From XN24 sp047921455 (GTDB lineage: Bacteria > Pseudomonadota > Gammaproteobacteria > Steroidobacterales > XN24): 64,000 nucleotides of DNA. Below, piece after piece: positions 8,520 through 18,285 of the stretch. The notes under the pieces are model-generated. The model had not been told where the DNA came from and did not search any database. It was given only the letters and a program-made list of their open reading frames with translations. The position numbers and the translations under genes were made by a program. Within the stretch, counting starts at the first letter, position 1. Each line of letters opens with the position of its first letter. The stretch spans positions 54,724 to 118,723 of the forward strand of contig JBLRWC010000001.1 in the NCBI GenBank assembly GCA_047921455.1, read 5' to 3'.

Positions 8520-9389
8520 TCAGCCCGCCTCGTGCGCCAACTGGTCGAGCTCCACGGCCAGGCGGCGCAGCCGGTCGCCGGCGCGCTCGCGCTGCCGATC
8601 CTCCAGGCCGGCCAGGAAGTCAGCCAGGAACGCCGTCGTGGCTGCACTGTTGCGCTCGATCAGCGCCGCATACTCCGGGCTCCAGCGATCCGCGGGCCTG
8701 GCGAACAACACCTCTGCCGCCGCCAGCAGCGCCTCCGTATCCTGGCGCCGCGCCAGCGCGGCCTCGAGATCGTCGACCCAGCCGGCCCGGTTGTCATGTG
8801 CGGCGGCGCGCGTCGGCGCCAGTTCCGCGGACCAGGTCATGATCGCTGTGCGTTGACCGTCGGTCAGGCGCCCGGTGAAACGACGCAGGAACCGCTCCAT
8901 CGAGCGGGCCCGGCGTTGCTGGTGCCACGCCTCGGCTCGCCGCAGCGCCGCCGCGTGATCCTGCTCCTGCTGCTCGCGCAAGCCGGCGAGCAACGCCGTG
9001 GCCTGCTCATCCTCGAGGTCCGCCCCGACGCTGGCGAGCAACGGCACGCTGGCGCCCGCCAGCGCCCGTCCGAACGTGCCCAGCTCGGCGCCGAACGCCT
9101 GCAACTCCTCTACAGACAGCGGCGTCTCATCACCCAGGCGCGCGGCCGCGGCCCGCAACCAGTCGGCATACAACGGCAGCTGCTCACGACGATGCCAGGT
9201 GTGCAACTCCGCCAGGCCGGCATCGAGCGCATCCTGCTGCGTCGCATCCAGTTCCACGTAACCGCTGACCCAGCGACTCGTGAGGCGATCGGCGCGGTCA
9301 TAAACCAGCGAAGTGGCACAGCCGGTCGTCCCGGCCAGCAGGATGATGACGAACAGCGACCGGAGCCGGCGGCGAATGGTTGAATGCAA
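8520..9389 (-). CDS. DUF6279-type lipoprotein
   Basis: 289 residues starting at TTG 9389, preceded by GGGAGAGA as ribosome binding site. Starts further upstream would run antisense through the bactofilin gene and are rejected. The N-terminus is a lipoprotein signal, LRSLFVIILLAGTTGC, with the probable lipidated cysteine near residue 24. The mature part is a long Ala/Glu/Arg-rich helical protein (YDRADRLTSRWVSGYVELDATQQDALDAGL and later QRERAGDRLRRL), the pattern of DUF6279 proteins of gammaproteobacteria. No enzyme motif is seen. It is divergent from the bactofilin gene. Confidence 0.72.
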   Translation of the reverse strand: MHSTIRRRLRSLFVIILLAGTTGCATSLVYDRADRLTSRWVSGYVELDATQQDALDAGLAELHTWHRREQLPLYADWLRAAAARLGDETPLSVEELQAFGAELGTFGRALAGASVPLLASVGADLEDEQATALLAGLREQQEQDHAAALRRAEAWHQQRRARSMERFLRRFTGRLTDGQRTAIMTWSAELAPTRAAAHDNRAGWVDDLEAALARRQDTEALLAAAEVLFARPADRWSPEYAALIERNSAATTAFLADFLAGLEDRQRERAGDRLRRLAVELDQLAHEAG

Positions 9390-9509
9390 GGTCGATCTCT
9401 CCCAGGATGCGGTCGAAGAATAAAACGATACAATGCCTTTCGTGAACGGGGCCTGTACGGGATGCACCAGGCGCCTGGGGGAGTGGACACAAAGGGGAAT
9501 GGGCGCAAC

Positions 9510-9893
9510 ATGAAAAAGCGACGCATGCGGGATCGCATCGGCCCGCCGGCCACGATTCTCGGGGCCGGCGCCAGGCTGACCGGCGACCTGCAGGGCGAGG
9601 GCCATTTCCTGATCGCCGGGCAAGTGATCGGCAATGCCGATATCGAGGGCGGACTGACGCTCGCCGCGGGCGCCCGCTGGCAGGGCGTGATCCGGGCCGA
9701 CGACGTCATCCTGGCCGGTACACTGGAAGGCGAGCTGCTCGCGCGGGGCCGCGTCGAAATCACCAGCTCCGCCCGGGTCCAGGGCCGAGTCGTGGGAAGC
9801 GGCATCTCGATCGCCGCCGGCGCCGTGGTCGAAGCGGACCTGCAGTCCACCGGGGAAACCGACATCGTGTCTTTCGACGAGCGGCGCACATGA
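9510..9893 (+). CDS. Bactofilin-type polymer-forming protein
   Basis: 127 residues, starting MKKRRMRDRIGPPATILGAGARLTGDL. The core is a run of short beta strands with hydrophobic/Gly periodicity (LQGEGHFLIAGQVIGNADI, LTLAAGARWQGVI, ADDVILAGTLEGELLA), as in the right-handed beta-helix of bactofilins, which polymerise into cytoskeletal filaments. The start is the ATG about 12 bp after AAAGGGGA. The frame runs further upstream, but that part would overlap the divergent DUF6279 gene. It ends 13 bp before a membrane-anchored GGDEF-EAL protein, so it may scaffold or position that signalling protein. Confidence 0.75.
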   Translation: MKKRRMRDRIGPPATILGAGARLTGDLQGEGHFLIAGQVIGNADIEGGLTLAAGARWQGVIRADDVILAGTLEGELLARGRVEITSSARVQGRVVGSGISIAAGAVVEADLQSTGETDIVSFDERRT

Positions 9894-9906
9894 ACCGGGC
9901 CGGGCC

Positions 9907-11775
9907 ATGGAACTGATACGCCCGGAGTGGGCGCTCGCATCGGTCCTGGCAGGGCTGGCCATGCTCGTACTCGGGCTGGCCCTCGCCTGGCACGCCAGGC
10001 GCCGAACGCCTGGCGACACCTCCGCATCACCCGGTGCCCGGGGGCCGCTCACCAGCCCGTCCGAGAAGGCGTTTTCCTCCGCCCAGTGGACCTACCATTT
10101 CCTCGAGCAGGTACTGGACCGGATCCAGGACGGCGTCATTATCTGCGACCCGCGCGGGCGGATCGTCGAGGCCAACGAGGCCGCGGCCCGCTTGTTGCAA
10201 CGCAAGCCCGACGACCTCGTCGGCGCCGACCTGCACGAACTCACTGAACCGACCGTATTCGAGCGCGGCGACACCCTGCTGGCCGAAGGCAACACCCGGC
10301 TCAAGACACCTGACGAGCGCGCCACCGCGGTGGCTTTCACCAGTTGCCCGCTGGTCAAGCCCGACGGCCTGTCGCACTGGGCCTTCGTGTTTCGCAATCT
10401 CACGGAGACGCACCGTAGCCAGAAGCGCATCCACTACCTCGCGCGCTACGACGCCCTTACGCGCGTGCCCAACCGCATGGAATTCCAGCATCGCCTGCAA
10501 CAGGCCACCGCCCGCGCGCGGCGCGGCCACGCGCGCACGGCCTTGCTGTATATCGACATAGACGGGTTCAAGGAAGTCAACGACCGCCTCGGCCATCCCG
10601 TCGGCGACCGCGCGTTGGAAATATTCTCGCAGCGCCTGGTCGACGCCATGGAGCCGGGCACGCTCATCGGCCGCCTTGGCGGCGACGAATTCGCCATCGT
10701 CCTCGAGGGGCTGCCGACGGAAGAAGATCCGCGGCCCATGGTGGCGGCAACGATCCGCATGCTGCTGGACCGCCTCGCGCAGAAGTTTCATGTCGAGGGT
10801 AATGAAGTGGTCCTGACCGCAAGCTTCGGCGTGGCGCTGTTTCCGGATCATGCCGACAACGTCATCGACCTGATCCGCAATGCCGACGCTGCCATGTACC
10901 ACGCCAAGCAGAACGGCGGGAACACCTACGGCTTCTATTCCCCGGAAATGAACGCGGATGCGGTTGACCGGCTGCTGCTGAAGAGCGAATTGCGCAGCGC
11001 GATCCCGCGCAAGGAATTCGAGATTCTTTACCAGCCCAAGATCAACCTGCGTAACGGCCGTATCAGCGGCTGCGAGGCCCTGCTGCGCTGGCGGCATACG
11101 CGACGCGGCGATGTGTCACCCGCCGTATTCATCCCCTTGGCCGAGGAGAACACGCTGATCTTTGAAATCGGCGCCTGGGTACTGGAGCAGGTCTGCAGCG
11201 ACTTCTCCAGCTGGCAACGGAAAGTACCCTGGCCCGGCCGCGTGGCGGTCAACCTGTCAGTCAAGCAGTTACGACAACCGGATTTCGTCGACGGCGTCGA
11301 GGCAATTTTCCGCCGTCATGAACTGACGCCCTCCTGCGTCGAGCTCGAAATCACCGAGTCCACGCTTATCGACCACGGGGATAAAACGCTGCGCATGCTG
11401 GACCGGCTTTACGAGCTCGGATTGCACCTGTCGATCGACGATTTCGGCACCGGGTACTCGTCATTGTCCTCGCTGCAACACTTCCCGATCGGCACGCTCA
11501 AGATCGACCAGAGCTTCGTGCGCGACGCCAGCCGGGAACACAGCAGCACCGCCATCGTCGGCGCAATCATCGGACTCGGCCGCAGCCTGGACATGGATGT
11601 CGTGGCCGAAGGCGTCGAGACGATGGCGCAACTCGAACTGCTGCAGCGACTCAATTGCACCTTCGGCCAGGGCCACCTGTTTGGCGAACCGGTGTCCGCG
11701 GCACGCTATCTCGAGATGCTGGTCGCACAGGACCAGGGCGTGCCGGCCCACGCCGAGCTGTTCCAGCAAGCCTGA
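9907..11775 (+). CDS. Membrane-anchored PAS-GGDEF-EAL cyclic di-GMP protein
   Basis: 622 residues. One N-terminal membrane helix (about 9-28) is followed by a PAS-like sensor (VLDRIQDGVIICDPRGRIVEANEAAARLL, about 68-170), a GGDEF domain and an EAL domain. The cyclase motif is intact (GGDEF, residues 258-262). The phosphodiesterase motif is also intact (EAL, residues 390-392), with later catalytic landmarks ELEITES, IDDFGTGYSS, LKIDQSFV and VAEGVET. It could therefore make or degrade cyclic di-GMP, and the net activity cannot be told. The bactofilin gene 13 bp upstream suggests a structural partner. Confidence 0.92.
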   Translation: MELIRPEWALASVLAGLAMLVLGLALAWHARRRTPGDTSASPGARGPLTSPSEKAFSSAQWTYHFLEQVLDRIQDGVIICDPRGRIVEANEAAARLLQRKPDDLVGADLHELTEPTVFERGDTLLAEGNTRLKTPDERATAVAFTSCPLVKPDGLSHWAFVFRNLTETHRSQKRIHYLARYDALTRVPNRMEFQHRLQQATARARRGHARTALLYIDIDGFKEVNDRLGHPVGDRALEIFSQRLVDAMEPGTLIGRLGGDEFAIVLEGLPTEEDPRPMVAATIRMLLDRLAQKFHVEGNEVVLTASFGVALFPDHADNVIDLIRNADAAMYHAKQNGGNTYGFYSPEMNADAVDRLLLKSELRSAIPRKEFEILYQPKINLRNGRISGCEALLRWRHTRRGDVSPAVFIPLAEENTLIFEIGAWVLEQVCSDFSSWQRKVPWPGRVAVNLSVKQLRQPDFVDGVEAIFRRHELTPSCVELEITESTLIDHGDKTLRMLDRLYELGLHLSIDDFGTGYSSLSSLQHFPIGTLKIDQSFVRDASREHSSTAIVGAIIGLGRSLDMDVVAEGVETMAQLELLQRLNCTFGQGHLFGEPVSAARYLEMLVAQDQGVPAHAELFQQA

Positions 11776-11829
11776 AATCATGCGGGCCATCGCGAGAGCC
11801 GCCGGATGCGGCCCCGGCGGGCATGGCGC

Positions 11830-14358
11830 TCATTCTTCCCGGAGATCCTCCGCGACCGGCCGCCGGCAGGTACGCCAGGCGGGATAGAGTCCCGCCAGCA
11901 ACGCGGCCGCGAGCGCCAGGAACATGCCTTGCAGCAATTCGCCGGGACTGACCTGGAAACTCATGGTCCAGCCGAAGGCGCGCCGGTTGATGACAAACAC
12001 CAGCAGTCCGGCCAACGCGATGCCGAGCGGCATGGCGAACAGGCCGGCCGAGAAACCCAGCAGGCCGGTCTGGGCCACGACCAGGGCGCGCAGCTGGCGG
12101 GGCAGCCAGCCGACGGCGCGCAACACGGCCGTCTCGCGAACGCGTTCGAGCTGCAAGGCCTGCAAGGCCGACAGGATGCCGAGGAATGCGACCAGCCCAA
12201 CCAGGATCTGCAGCACGCGCGTGATGGTGAACGTGCGATCGAAGACCGCCAGCGAGGCGGCCCGCAATTCGGCATTATTTGACAGCCAGATCGAGCTGCC
12301 GGGCGGCAACACGCTCTCGATCGCAGCCCGCGCCTGTGTCGAGTCGGTGCCCGGCTCGAAACTGACACCGATACCTTCGCTGCACTCGTCCCCCCAGAGC
12401 TGCCGATAGCGTTCGCGATGCAGGGCGATCACGCCGCGGTCTGAAGTGTAGTCGCGGAACACACCCGCAACCGGAAAGGTGCGCTCGCCGGACGGGGTCG
12501 GCAGGGTCAACTCGTCCCCTACCCGGGTGCCCCGGCGCATCGCCCAGGGCTCGGAGACAAGCACCGCCTCACCCGCTGCGAAGCGGGCGCGGGCGGTCTC
12601 CGGGTCGCCGGACAGAATCTCCGAGCCGAGGCCCTTGCGGCCGGCGTCGACCGCCCAGAGGCGCCACTCCTCGCCGCCGACCTGCAATCTCAGGCGTTGC
12701 GAATAGCTCACCTCGACGGCGCCCGGCAGGCCACGCAGGTCCTCGGACAATGCGGCTACGCCGCCGGCGCCGCGGCACCAGGTCTCGTCTACGGCAAGGT
12801 AGAAATCCGCGATGAGCGTCTGGCGAAGCCAGTCGTCCACGCTGATGCGAAAGCTGCTGACCATCAGGCCCACACCGATGACGGTGGCGACCGCGACCGC
12901 CAGCGCGGCGACGGACACACCGGTGCGGCTCAGCGACGCGGTGGTGCCGCGAATGGCCATGCGCATCGGCACCGGGGCCCGCGCGGGCAGTGCCCGGTCC
13001 AGCAGCGTCATCAACCCGGCGGTCGCGGGCGGCGTCGCCAGGGCGCAGGCGAGGAACACGCCGAACAGGCCGGCGAAGGAAATCACCAGCGAGTTGCCGC
13101 CGAGCGCCAGCAGCAGCACGGCCCCCACCAGCACGACGGCCGCCGCGGCCAGCAGCCAGGGCAAGCGGCGACGCGTGCGACGTTCCATGGAAGCGCGTGA
13201 CAGGACTGCGCGCGGCGGAATGCTGGCCGCCTCCAGCGCGGGGCCGAGCGTCGCCAGCAGGGTCATGCCGAGGCCGAGAGCGGCGGCCTTGGCGAATGGC
13301 CATGCAGCCAGCGCCAGGGCGTCCACGCGCAGGCGGAAATAGAGGTCGTCGATCGTCCTGACGACCAGGCCGGTCAGGCCGGCGCCGAGCAGCGCCCCGA
13401 GCAGCAGGCCGAACAGCATGCCGGGCACGCCGACCAGCAGGGCCTCGGACAAAATCGCGCGCACCAGGCCACGGCGGTCCACGCCCAGGCTGCGCAGGAT
13501 ACCGATCGTGCGAGTGCGCCGCACGACCAGGAAATTCATGGTGCTGTAGATCAGGAACGCGCCGACCAGCAGGGCGAGCAACGACAGGGCGGTGAGATTC
13601 AGGCGAAAGGCCCGCGTCATCCCGTAGGTTGCTTGCGAGCGGGCGGCGGACTCGACCAGCTCGACGTCGGCCGGCAGCAACTCGGCCAGGCGCGCAGCGA
13701 ACTCATCGGTCGCGATCAGGTCGATGCGACTCAGCTTGCCGACCATGCCGAGCAATTCCTGGGCCGTCGCGATATCGGCAAAGGCATAGCCCGAAGCCGC
13801 TGCCGCACGGTCGGGGTCGGGCTCGATCCGCCCCGCGATACTGAGCTCCACCACGCCTTCGGCCGTGACCGCCTCGATGCGGTCTCCGGGGACGACGCCA
13901 AGTTCGTCGGCCAGCGGCGCGGGCAGCGCCACGGCCCCCGGCTGGGTCATCAGGCCGATGACGTCGAGTTCGCCGCTAAACACGGTCAACTCATCGCGAA
14001 ACGGCGCTTCGACAAAGGGATCGAGGCCAAGCAGGACGACGCGGCGGTCACCCGGCAGCGTAATCGCACCCTCGACACTGGGCGCCGCGGCGCCGGCGTC
14101 GCCATGGCGGCGCATGGCCAGGCGCACCTCGACATAGAGCGTCTCGTCGAGCCGCCCCGAGCGCGGCAGCACCTGGTGCGTCGCCCGGCCCATGACCATT
14201 TCCGTGGAAGCGTCGAAGGCGCGCTTGGCGCTCGCGCCCGCCAGGTCAACACCCAGCACGACGGCGACGCCGAGCGCGACGCCGGCCACCGCGAGGGCGT
14301 ATTGCCACGGGTGGCGCGCAAAAAATCGCCGGCCCGAGCGCGACAACAAGCGGCTCAC
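11830..14358 (-). CDS. ABC transporter permease with two FtsX-like domains
   Basis: 842 residues. An N-terminal helix (about 18-38) leads into a periplasmic MacB-like domain, then several membrane helices (LNLTALSLLALLVGAFLIYSTM and following), a second periplasmic domain and a final set of helices. This is the YbbP/LolCE-like fused permease plan. Such transporters move lipoproteins, lipids or small amphiphiles, or transmit force to periplasmic partners, using a separate ATPase. Its start overlaps the stop of the LolD-like ATPase gene by 4 bp. It lies downstream of the psp genes on the same strand, so envelope stress could raise its expression by read-through (inference). Confidence 0.85.
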   Translation of the reverse strand: MSRLLSRSGRRFFARHPWQYALAVAGVALGVAVVLGVDLAGASAKRAFDASTEMVMGRATHQVLPRSGRLDETLYVEVRLAMRRHGDAGAAAPSVEGAITLPGDRRVVLLGLDPFVEAPFRDELTVFSGELDVIGLMTQPGAVALPAPLADELGVVPGDRIEAVTAEGVVELSIAGRIEPDPDRAAAASGYAFADIATAQELLGMVGKLSRIDLIATDEFAARLAELLPADVELVESAARSQATYGMTRAFRLNLTALSLLALLVGAFLIYSTMNFLVVRRTRTIGILRSLGVDRRGLVRAILSEALLVGVPGMLFGLLLGALLGAGLTGLVVRTIDDLYFRLRVDALALAAWPFAKAAALGLGMTLLATLGPALEAASIPPRAVLSRASMERRTRRRLPWLLAAAAVVLVGAVLLLALGGNSLVISFAGLFGVFLACALATPPATAGLMTLLDRALPARAPVPMRMAIRGTTASLSRTGVSVAALAVAVATVIGVGLMVSSFRISVDDWLRQTLIADFYLAVDETWCRGAGGVAALSEDLRGLPGAVEVSYSQRLRLQVGGEEWRLWAVDAGRKGLGSEILSGDPETARARFAAGEAVLVSEPWAMRRGTRVGDELTLPTPSGERTFPVAGVFRDYTSDRGVIALHRERYRQLWGDECSEGIGVSFEPGTDSTQARAAIESVLPPGSSIWLSNNAELRAASLAVFDRTFTITRVLQILVGLVAFLGILSALQALQLERVRETAVLRAVGWLPRQLRALVVAQTGLLGFSAGLFAMPLGIALAGLLVFVINRRAFGWTMSFQVSPGELLQGMFLALAAALLAGLYPAWRTCRRPVAEDLREE

Positions 14359-15053
14359 GGCGTCGAGATCTCCAGCCGCCCCTCGTGGATAGTGAACACG
14401 CGATCGGCAACGCCGACGACTTCCGGGCTATGGGTGGCCATGACGAGCGTCGTGCCCTCGCGACGGCACAGGTCGTCCAGCAGGCTCAGCACCTGCTGGG
14501 CGGTCTCCAGGTCGAGATTGCCAGTCGGCTCGTCGGCGATCACGAGCCCGGGCCGATGAATCAGCGCCCGCGCCAGGGCGATGCGCTGTTGCTCGCCGCC
14601 CGACATTTCCTCCGGGAAAGAGTTACCGCGATCCGGCAGGCCGACGGTTTCCAGCCAGCCCTGGGCACGCTGCTGCGCTTCATCACGATCGACGCCGAGC
14701 AAGTCGAGCGGCAGCAGCAGGTTTTCCAGCGCGGTCAGCGTCGGCACGAGATTGAAGAACTGGAATACGAAACCGATTTCGCGCCGCCGCAGCTTCGCCA
14801 GCCCGTCCTCGGACAGTTCCGACAAGGCCTGGCCGCCGATGCGCAATTCGCCGCGGCTGGGCCGGTCCAGCCCGCCGATAATATTCAGCAGCGTGCTTTT
14901 GCCCGAACCGGAGCGGCCGACGAGCACGACGAGTTCGCCGCGCGGAATCTGTGCACTGACGCCCTCCAGTACCCGCTGCGGGCGACCATGCTCGTCGTAA
15001 TCCTTGCAGATATCGTCGAGTTCGATGTGGATGGCGCGATCAGGCTGGGGCAT
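14355..15053 (-). CDS. LolD/MacB-type ABC transporter ATPase
   Basis: 232 residues with all nucleotide-binding motifs: Walker A GRSGSGKST (about 42-50), the signature MSGGEQQR, Walker B LVIADEPTGNLD and the switch histidine in MATHSPE. FQFFNLVPTLTALENLLLPLDLLG is the Q-loop region typical of the LolD/MacB subfamily. It powers the FtsX-type permease encoded by the overlapping downstream gene. The 133 bp between it and the last psp gene show no obvious terminator. Confidence 0.9.
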   Translation of the reverse strand: MPQPDRAIHIELDDICKDYDEHGRPQRVLEGVSAQIPRGELVVLVGRSGSGKSTLLNIIGGLDRPSRGELRIGGQALSELSEDGLAKLRRREIGFVFQFFNLVPTLTALENLLLPLDLLGVDRDEAQQRAQGWLETVGLPDRGNSFPEEMSGGEQQRIALARALIHRPGLVIADEPTGNLDLETAQQVLSLLDDLCRREGTTLVMATHSPEVVGVADRVFTIHEGRLEISTP

Positions 15054-15186
15054 CGGGGGCTTCCTTGCGGCTTAGGCGATATGTTCGCCCCAATCCGCGT
15101 TCCGGTTCCACCGCGGCAGCTCGATGCCGCTTCGACGGGGCGGCGGCGCCGCCTGCGAAGCTCAGGATATCAGCAGTGGCCGCTAT

Positions 15187-15399
15187 TCAGGCATCCCGCT
15201 CGAGGTCACGAAACTGCCGGCGCACCTCGTAGCCGGAGTCGGTCACGATCTGCTCGAGGACGCGCACGCGCTCTTCCAGCCGGGCCATGCGCCCATCCTC
15301 GACCGGGGAGTCTTTCTTCTTGTGTTTCAGCCACTTCGCGAACATCTCGGACAAGATGACCAAGAATACGATGACGATGACCATTTCGAATACATTCAC
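15187..15399 (-). CDS. PspB-like small membrane/coiled-coil protein
   Basis: 70 residues: an N-terminal membrane helix (MNVFEMVIVIVFLVILSEMFA) followed by a charged helix with coiled-coil character (MARLEERVRVLEQIV). This is the plan of PspB but the residues differ from the pspB gene at 16.1-16.3 kb. Its C-terminus, RQFRDLERDA, closely resembles the end of the adjacent PspC protein (EFRDLERGG), pointing to a related coiled-coil interface. It is the last gene of the psp operon. A PspB paralogue or a PspD-like accessory protein are both possible. Confidence 0.65.
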   Translation of the reverse strand: MNVFEMVIVIVFLVILSEMFAKWLKHKKKDSPVEDGRMARLEERVRVLEQIVTDSGYEVRRQFRDLERDA

Positions 15400-15439
15400 T
15401 GGACGTCTCCCACGTCAGCCGTTGCCTTAAGGACGGTGT

Positions 15440-15829
15440 TCAGCCGCCGCGTTCGAGATCCCGGAATTCGCGATCCAGCGTGAAATTCCGCGAGGTGACG
15501 TAGCGTTCCATGCGCTGCAGCTTGGCATCGGCGGCGCGGAAGCGGTGCCGTACCTCGGACAGGGTGTCCGCCGGCGAGACGCGTACGCCACGCCAGAAAT
15601 CGCGGTCGTCCTCGTTGCGATACAGCTGTATCGGCTTGGTCGGCAACAAGGCCCACAAGCCGAGGTAGACGAGGAACAGCGTCGGGAAAAAGAACATTCC
15701 GACGAGCGTCAGCACGCGGGTGAGCGCCAGGTCGAAACCGAAATACTCGGCCAGGCCCGCACACACGCCGCCCACCTTGCCGGCGTCCGGATCGCGGTAG
15801 AAGCGTACCGGGCTGGGATCGCGTTTCAT
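15440..15829 (-). CDS. pspC: PspC-domain protein, long form
   Basis: 129 residues starting MKRDPSPVRFYRDPDAGKVGGVCAGLAEYFG, the PspC signature, followed by a hydrophobic segment (VLTLVGMFFFPTLFLVYLGLWALLP) and a C-terminal coiled-coil tail ending REFRDLERGG. PspC sits in the inner membrane and, with PspB, senses envelope damage and recruits PspA. The start overlaps the stop of a second PspC-domain gene (ATGA). The tail is what distinguishes it from the shorter copy; which of the two is the true counterpart of E. coli PspC is not decided, but this longer one has the matching domain plan. Confidence 0.85.
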   Translation of the reverse strand: MKRDPSPVRFYRDPDAGKVGGVCAGLAEYFGFDLALTRVLTLVGMFFFPTLFLVYLGLWALLPTKPIQLYRNEDDRDFWRGVRVSPADTLSEVRHRFRAADAKLQRMERYVTSRNFTLDREFRDLERGG

Positions 15830-16107
15830 GCTTCCATCCTCTCTTCGCGGCGGCGCCGCCGCCACAACTCCCGCTCGTCGCGGCCGCCGTAGTAGGTCAG
15901 CGGCTTGCCCGGCAACAACAGGCCGGCGGCCAGGTAGGCCACCAGCGTCGGCAGGGTGAACAGCAACAGCGCCAGCGCCATGATGACGCGCAGCGGTCCG
16001 AGCCGGAAACCAAACTGGTCCGACAACCCGGCGCACACGCCCATGAACATGCCCTGGGCCGGGTCGCGATAAAAAACCGTTCCTGCGGGTGCGGGGCGGC
16101 GGGTCAT
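15826..16107 (-). CDS. PspC-domain protein, short form
   Basis: 93 residues, starting MTRRPAPAGTVFYRDPAQGMFMGVCAGLSDQFGF, a PspC motif, then one hydrophobic segment (MALALLLFTLPTLVAYLAAGLLL) and a basic tail (RRRRREERMEA). It lacks the coiled-coil tail of the neighbouring copy. The start overlaps the pspB stop by 4 bp and the stop overlaps the next pspC by 4 bp, so the three genes are translationally coupled. Two adjacent PspC proteins suggest a hetero-oligomeric sensor, which is inference. Confidence 0.82.
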   Translation of the reverse strand: MTRRPAPAGTVFYRDPAQGMFMGVCAGLSDQFGFRLGPLRVIMALALLLFTLPTLVAYLAAGLLLPGKPLTYYGGRDERELWRRRRREERMEA

Positions 16108-16331
16108 GTCTTTCTCCTCCAATCCGGTACCTGGTCGTCGAGGATGGTCTCCAGCGCGTTGATGCGGCTTTCCATCTTCTGTGCGTCCTGCCAAAGCTCC
16201 TCCAGCATCCGTTGCTCGTCGCCCGACAGCGTGCGTGACGACTTCCATTTCGTCACGTAATGCAGGATGACTACCAGCGGCAAGACGACGGCCGCGAGGA
16301 TAATCAGAAATACGCCAATCATTTCGCTCAT
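16104..16331 (-). CDS. pspB: Phage shock protein B
   Basis: 75 residues, the family's normal length (E. coli PspB is 74). A membrane helix (MIGVFLIILAAVVLPLVVILHYVTKW) precedes a conserved coiled coil (LSGDEQRMLEELWQDAQKMESRINALETIL). PspB works with PspC at the inner membrane to relieve PspA inhibition of PspF. It lies 34 bp downstream of pspA. Confidence 0.9.
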   Translation of the reverse strand: MSEMIGVFLIILAAVVLPLVVILHYVTKWKSSRTLSGDEQRMLEELWQDAQKMESRINALETILDDQVPDWRRKT

Positions 16332-16365
16332 TGCAGGCTTCCTTCAATCCTTGCCCGGCCCGTGC

Positions 16366-17043
16366 TCAGGCCTTGTCGTGGCTTTCGCCACCGACGCGAC
16401 GCTTCAACGCCGCCAGCTCAGCCTCGACCGATTCCTCGGACTCCAGGCTGGCGAATTCACGGCCGAGATCCTTGCGCTGGCCCAGGTCATAAGACTCGAC
16501 GCGCCCTTCCACGTCCTCGAGCTTACGCTCGAACTGCTCGAACCTCACGAGCGCGTCATCGATCTTGCTCTCGTGGATCTGGCGGCGCATCTCCAGCCGG
16601 TGGCCGGCGGTGCGGTGACGCATCACCATCGCCTTCTGGCGGGACTTCGCGTCGGCCAGCTTTTCCTGCAAGCGCGCCATGTCGTCATTCAACTGCGCCA
16701 GCGCATCGCCCACCTGCCTCAGCTGCTCCTCGAGCGAAGCCACGCGCGCCTCGGCATGCGCCTTTTCAGCCAGCGCCGCACGGGCGAGATCATCCCGGCC
16801 CTTGCGCACGGCCAGCTCGGCCTTGCGCGACCAGTCATCGCCCTCGCGATGCGCCTCGGCGAGACGCCGGTCCAGCTGCTTGCGGTCAGCGATCGCGCGG
16901 GCCGCGGCCGAGCGCACCTCGACGAGCGTGTCTTCCATCTCCTGGATAATCAGCCGGACCATTTTTTCGGGATCCTCGGCCTTCTCCAGCAGGGCGTTGA
17001 GATTCGAGTTCACGATGTCTGAAAAGCGGGAAAAAATACCCAT
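16366..17043 (-). CDS. pspA: Phage shock protein A (ESCRT-III/IM30 family)
   Basis: 225 residues, starting MGIFSRFSDIVNSNLNALLEKAEDPEKMVRLIIQEMEDTL, the hallmark PspA N-terminus with the amphipathic helix that binds stressed membrane. The rest is predicted helical, rich in Ala/Glu/Arg, the length of the family. PspA both protects the inner membrane and inhibits the activator PspF. The ribosome binding site GGAGGAA lies 6 bp before the ATG, and a sigma-54 promoter lies about 33 bp upstream. It is first in an operon of five psp genes. Confidence 0.95.
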   Translation of the reverse strand: MGIFSRFSDIVNSNLNALLEKAEDPEKMVRLIIQEMEDTLVEVRSAAARAIADRKQLDRRLAEAHREGDDWSRKAELAVRKGRDDLARAALAEKAHAEARVASLEEQLRQVGDALAQLNDDMARLQEKLADAKSRQKAMVMRHRTAGHRLEMRRQIHESKIDDALVRFEQFERKLEDVEGRVESYDLGQRKDLGREFASLESEESVEAELAALKRRVGGESHDKA

Positions 17044-17075
17044 GACGGTTCCTCCGGTGATCTTGCCCTATACCT

Positions 17076-17091
17076 TGCAGGAAGCGTGCCA
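17076..17091 (-). promoter_or_regulatory. Sigma-54 promoter of the psp operon
   Basis: On the minus strand the bases read TGGCACG, four spacer bases CTTC, then CTGCA, against the sigma-54 consensus TGGCACG-N4-TTGCA. Only one base differs, and the -24 GG and -12 GC are correctly spaced. Transcription would start near 17065, leaving a short leader with the pspA ribosome binding site. Sigma-54 dependence fits the divergent PspF gene. Confidence 0.85.
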
Positions 17092-17147
17092 AGACTGGGG
17101 CACGCCCAAGTAATTGTTTTTAGGGAAGTTCCCTGCACCGCCTGGAT

Positions 17148-17160
17148 TAACATGGTGATA
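17148..17160 (-). promoter_or_regulatory. Possible IHF site upstream of the psp promoter
   Basis: The minus strand reads TATCACCATGTTA, one mismatch from the IHF consensus WATCARNNNNTTR. It is about 57 bp upstream of the -24 element, between the promoter and the pspF gene. In E. coli, IHF bends the pspA upstream region so PspF can contact sigma-54 polymerase. A short degenerate motif like this can occur by chance. Confidence 0.3.
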
Positions 17161-17210
17161 ACCACCTTATTTAACTGGTCTTATGCGCCTTTTCCTGGCA
17201 ATATTCACCA

Positions 17211-18269
<1,059 letters not shown>

Positions 18270-18285
18270 GAGATCGGCACGCCGC

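Noticed and set aside
9384..9509. Longer start for the bactofilin gene
   Set aside because: It overlaps the divergent gene start, and the extra residues lack bactofilin-like sequence; the ATG at 9510 has a ribosome site.
9390..10052. Long N-terminal extension of the DUF6279 lipoprotein gene
   Set aside because: It would run antisense through the bactofilin gene; a TTG start with ribosome site directly before the lipoprotein signal is a better choice.
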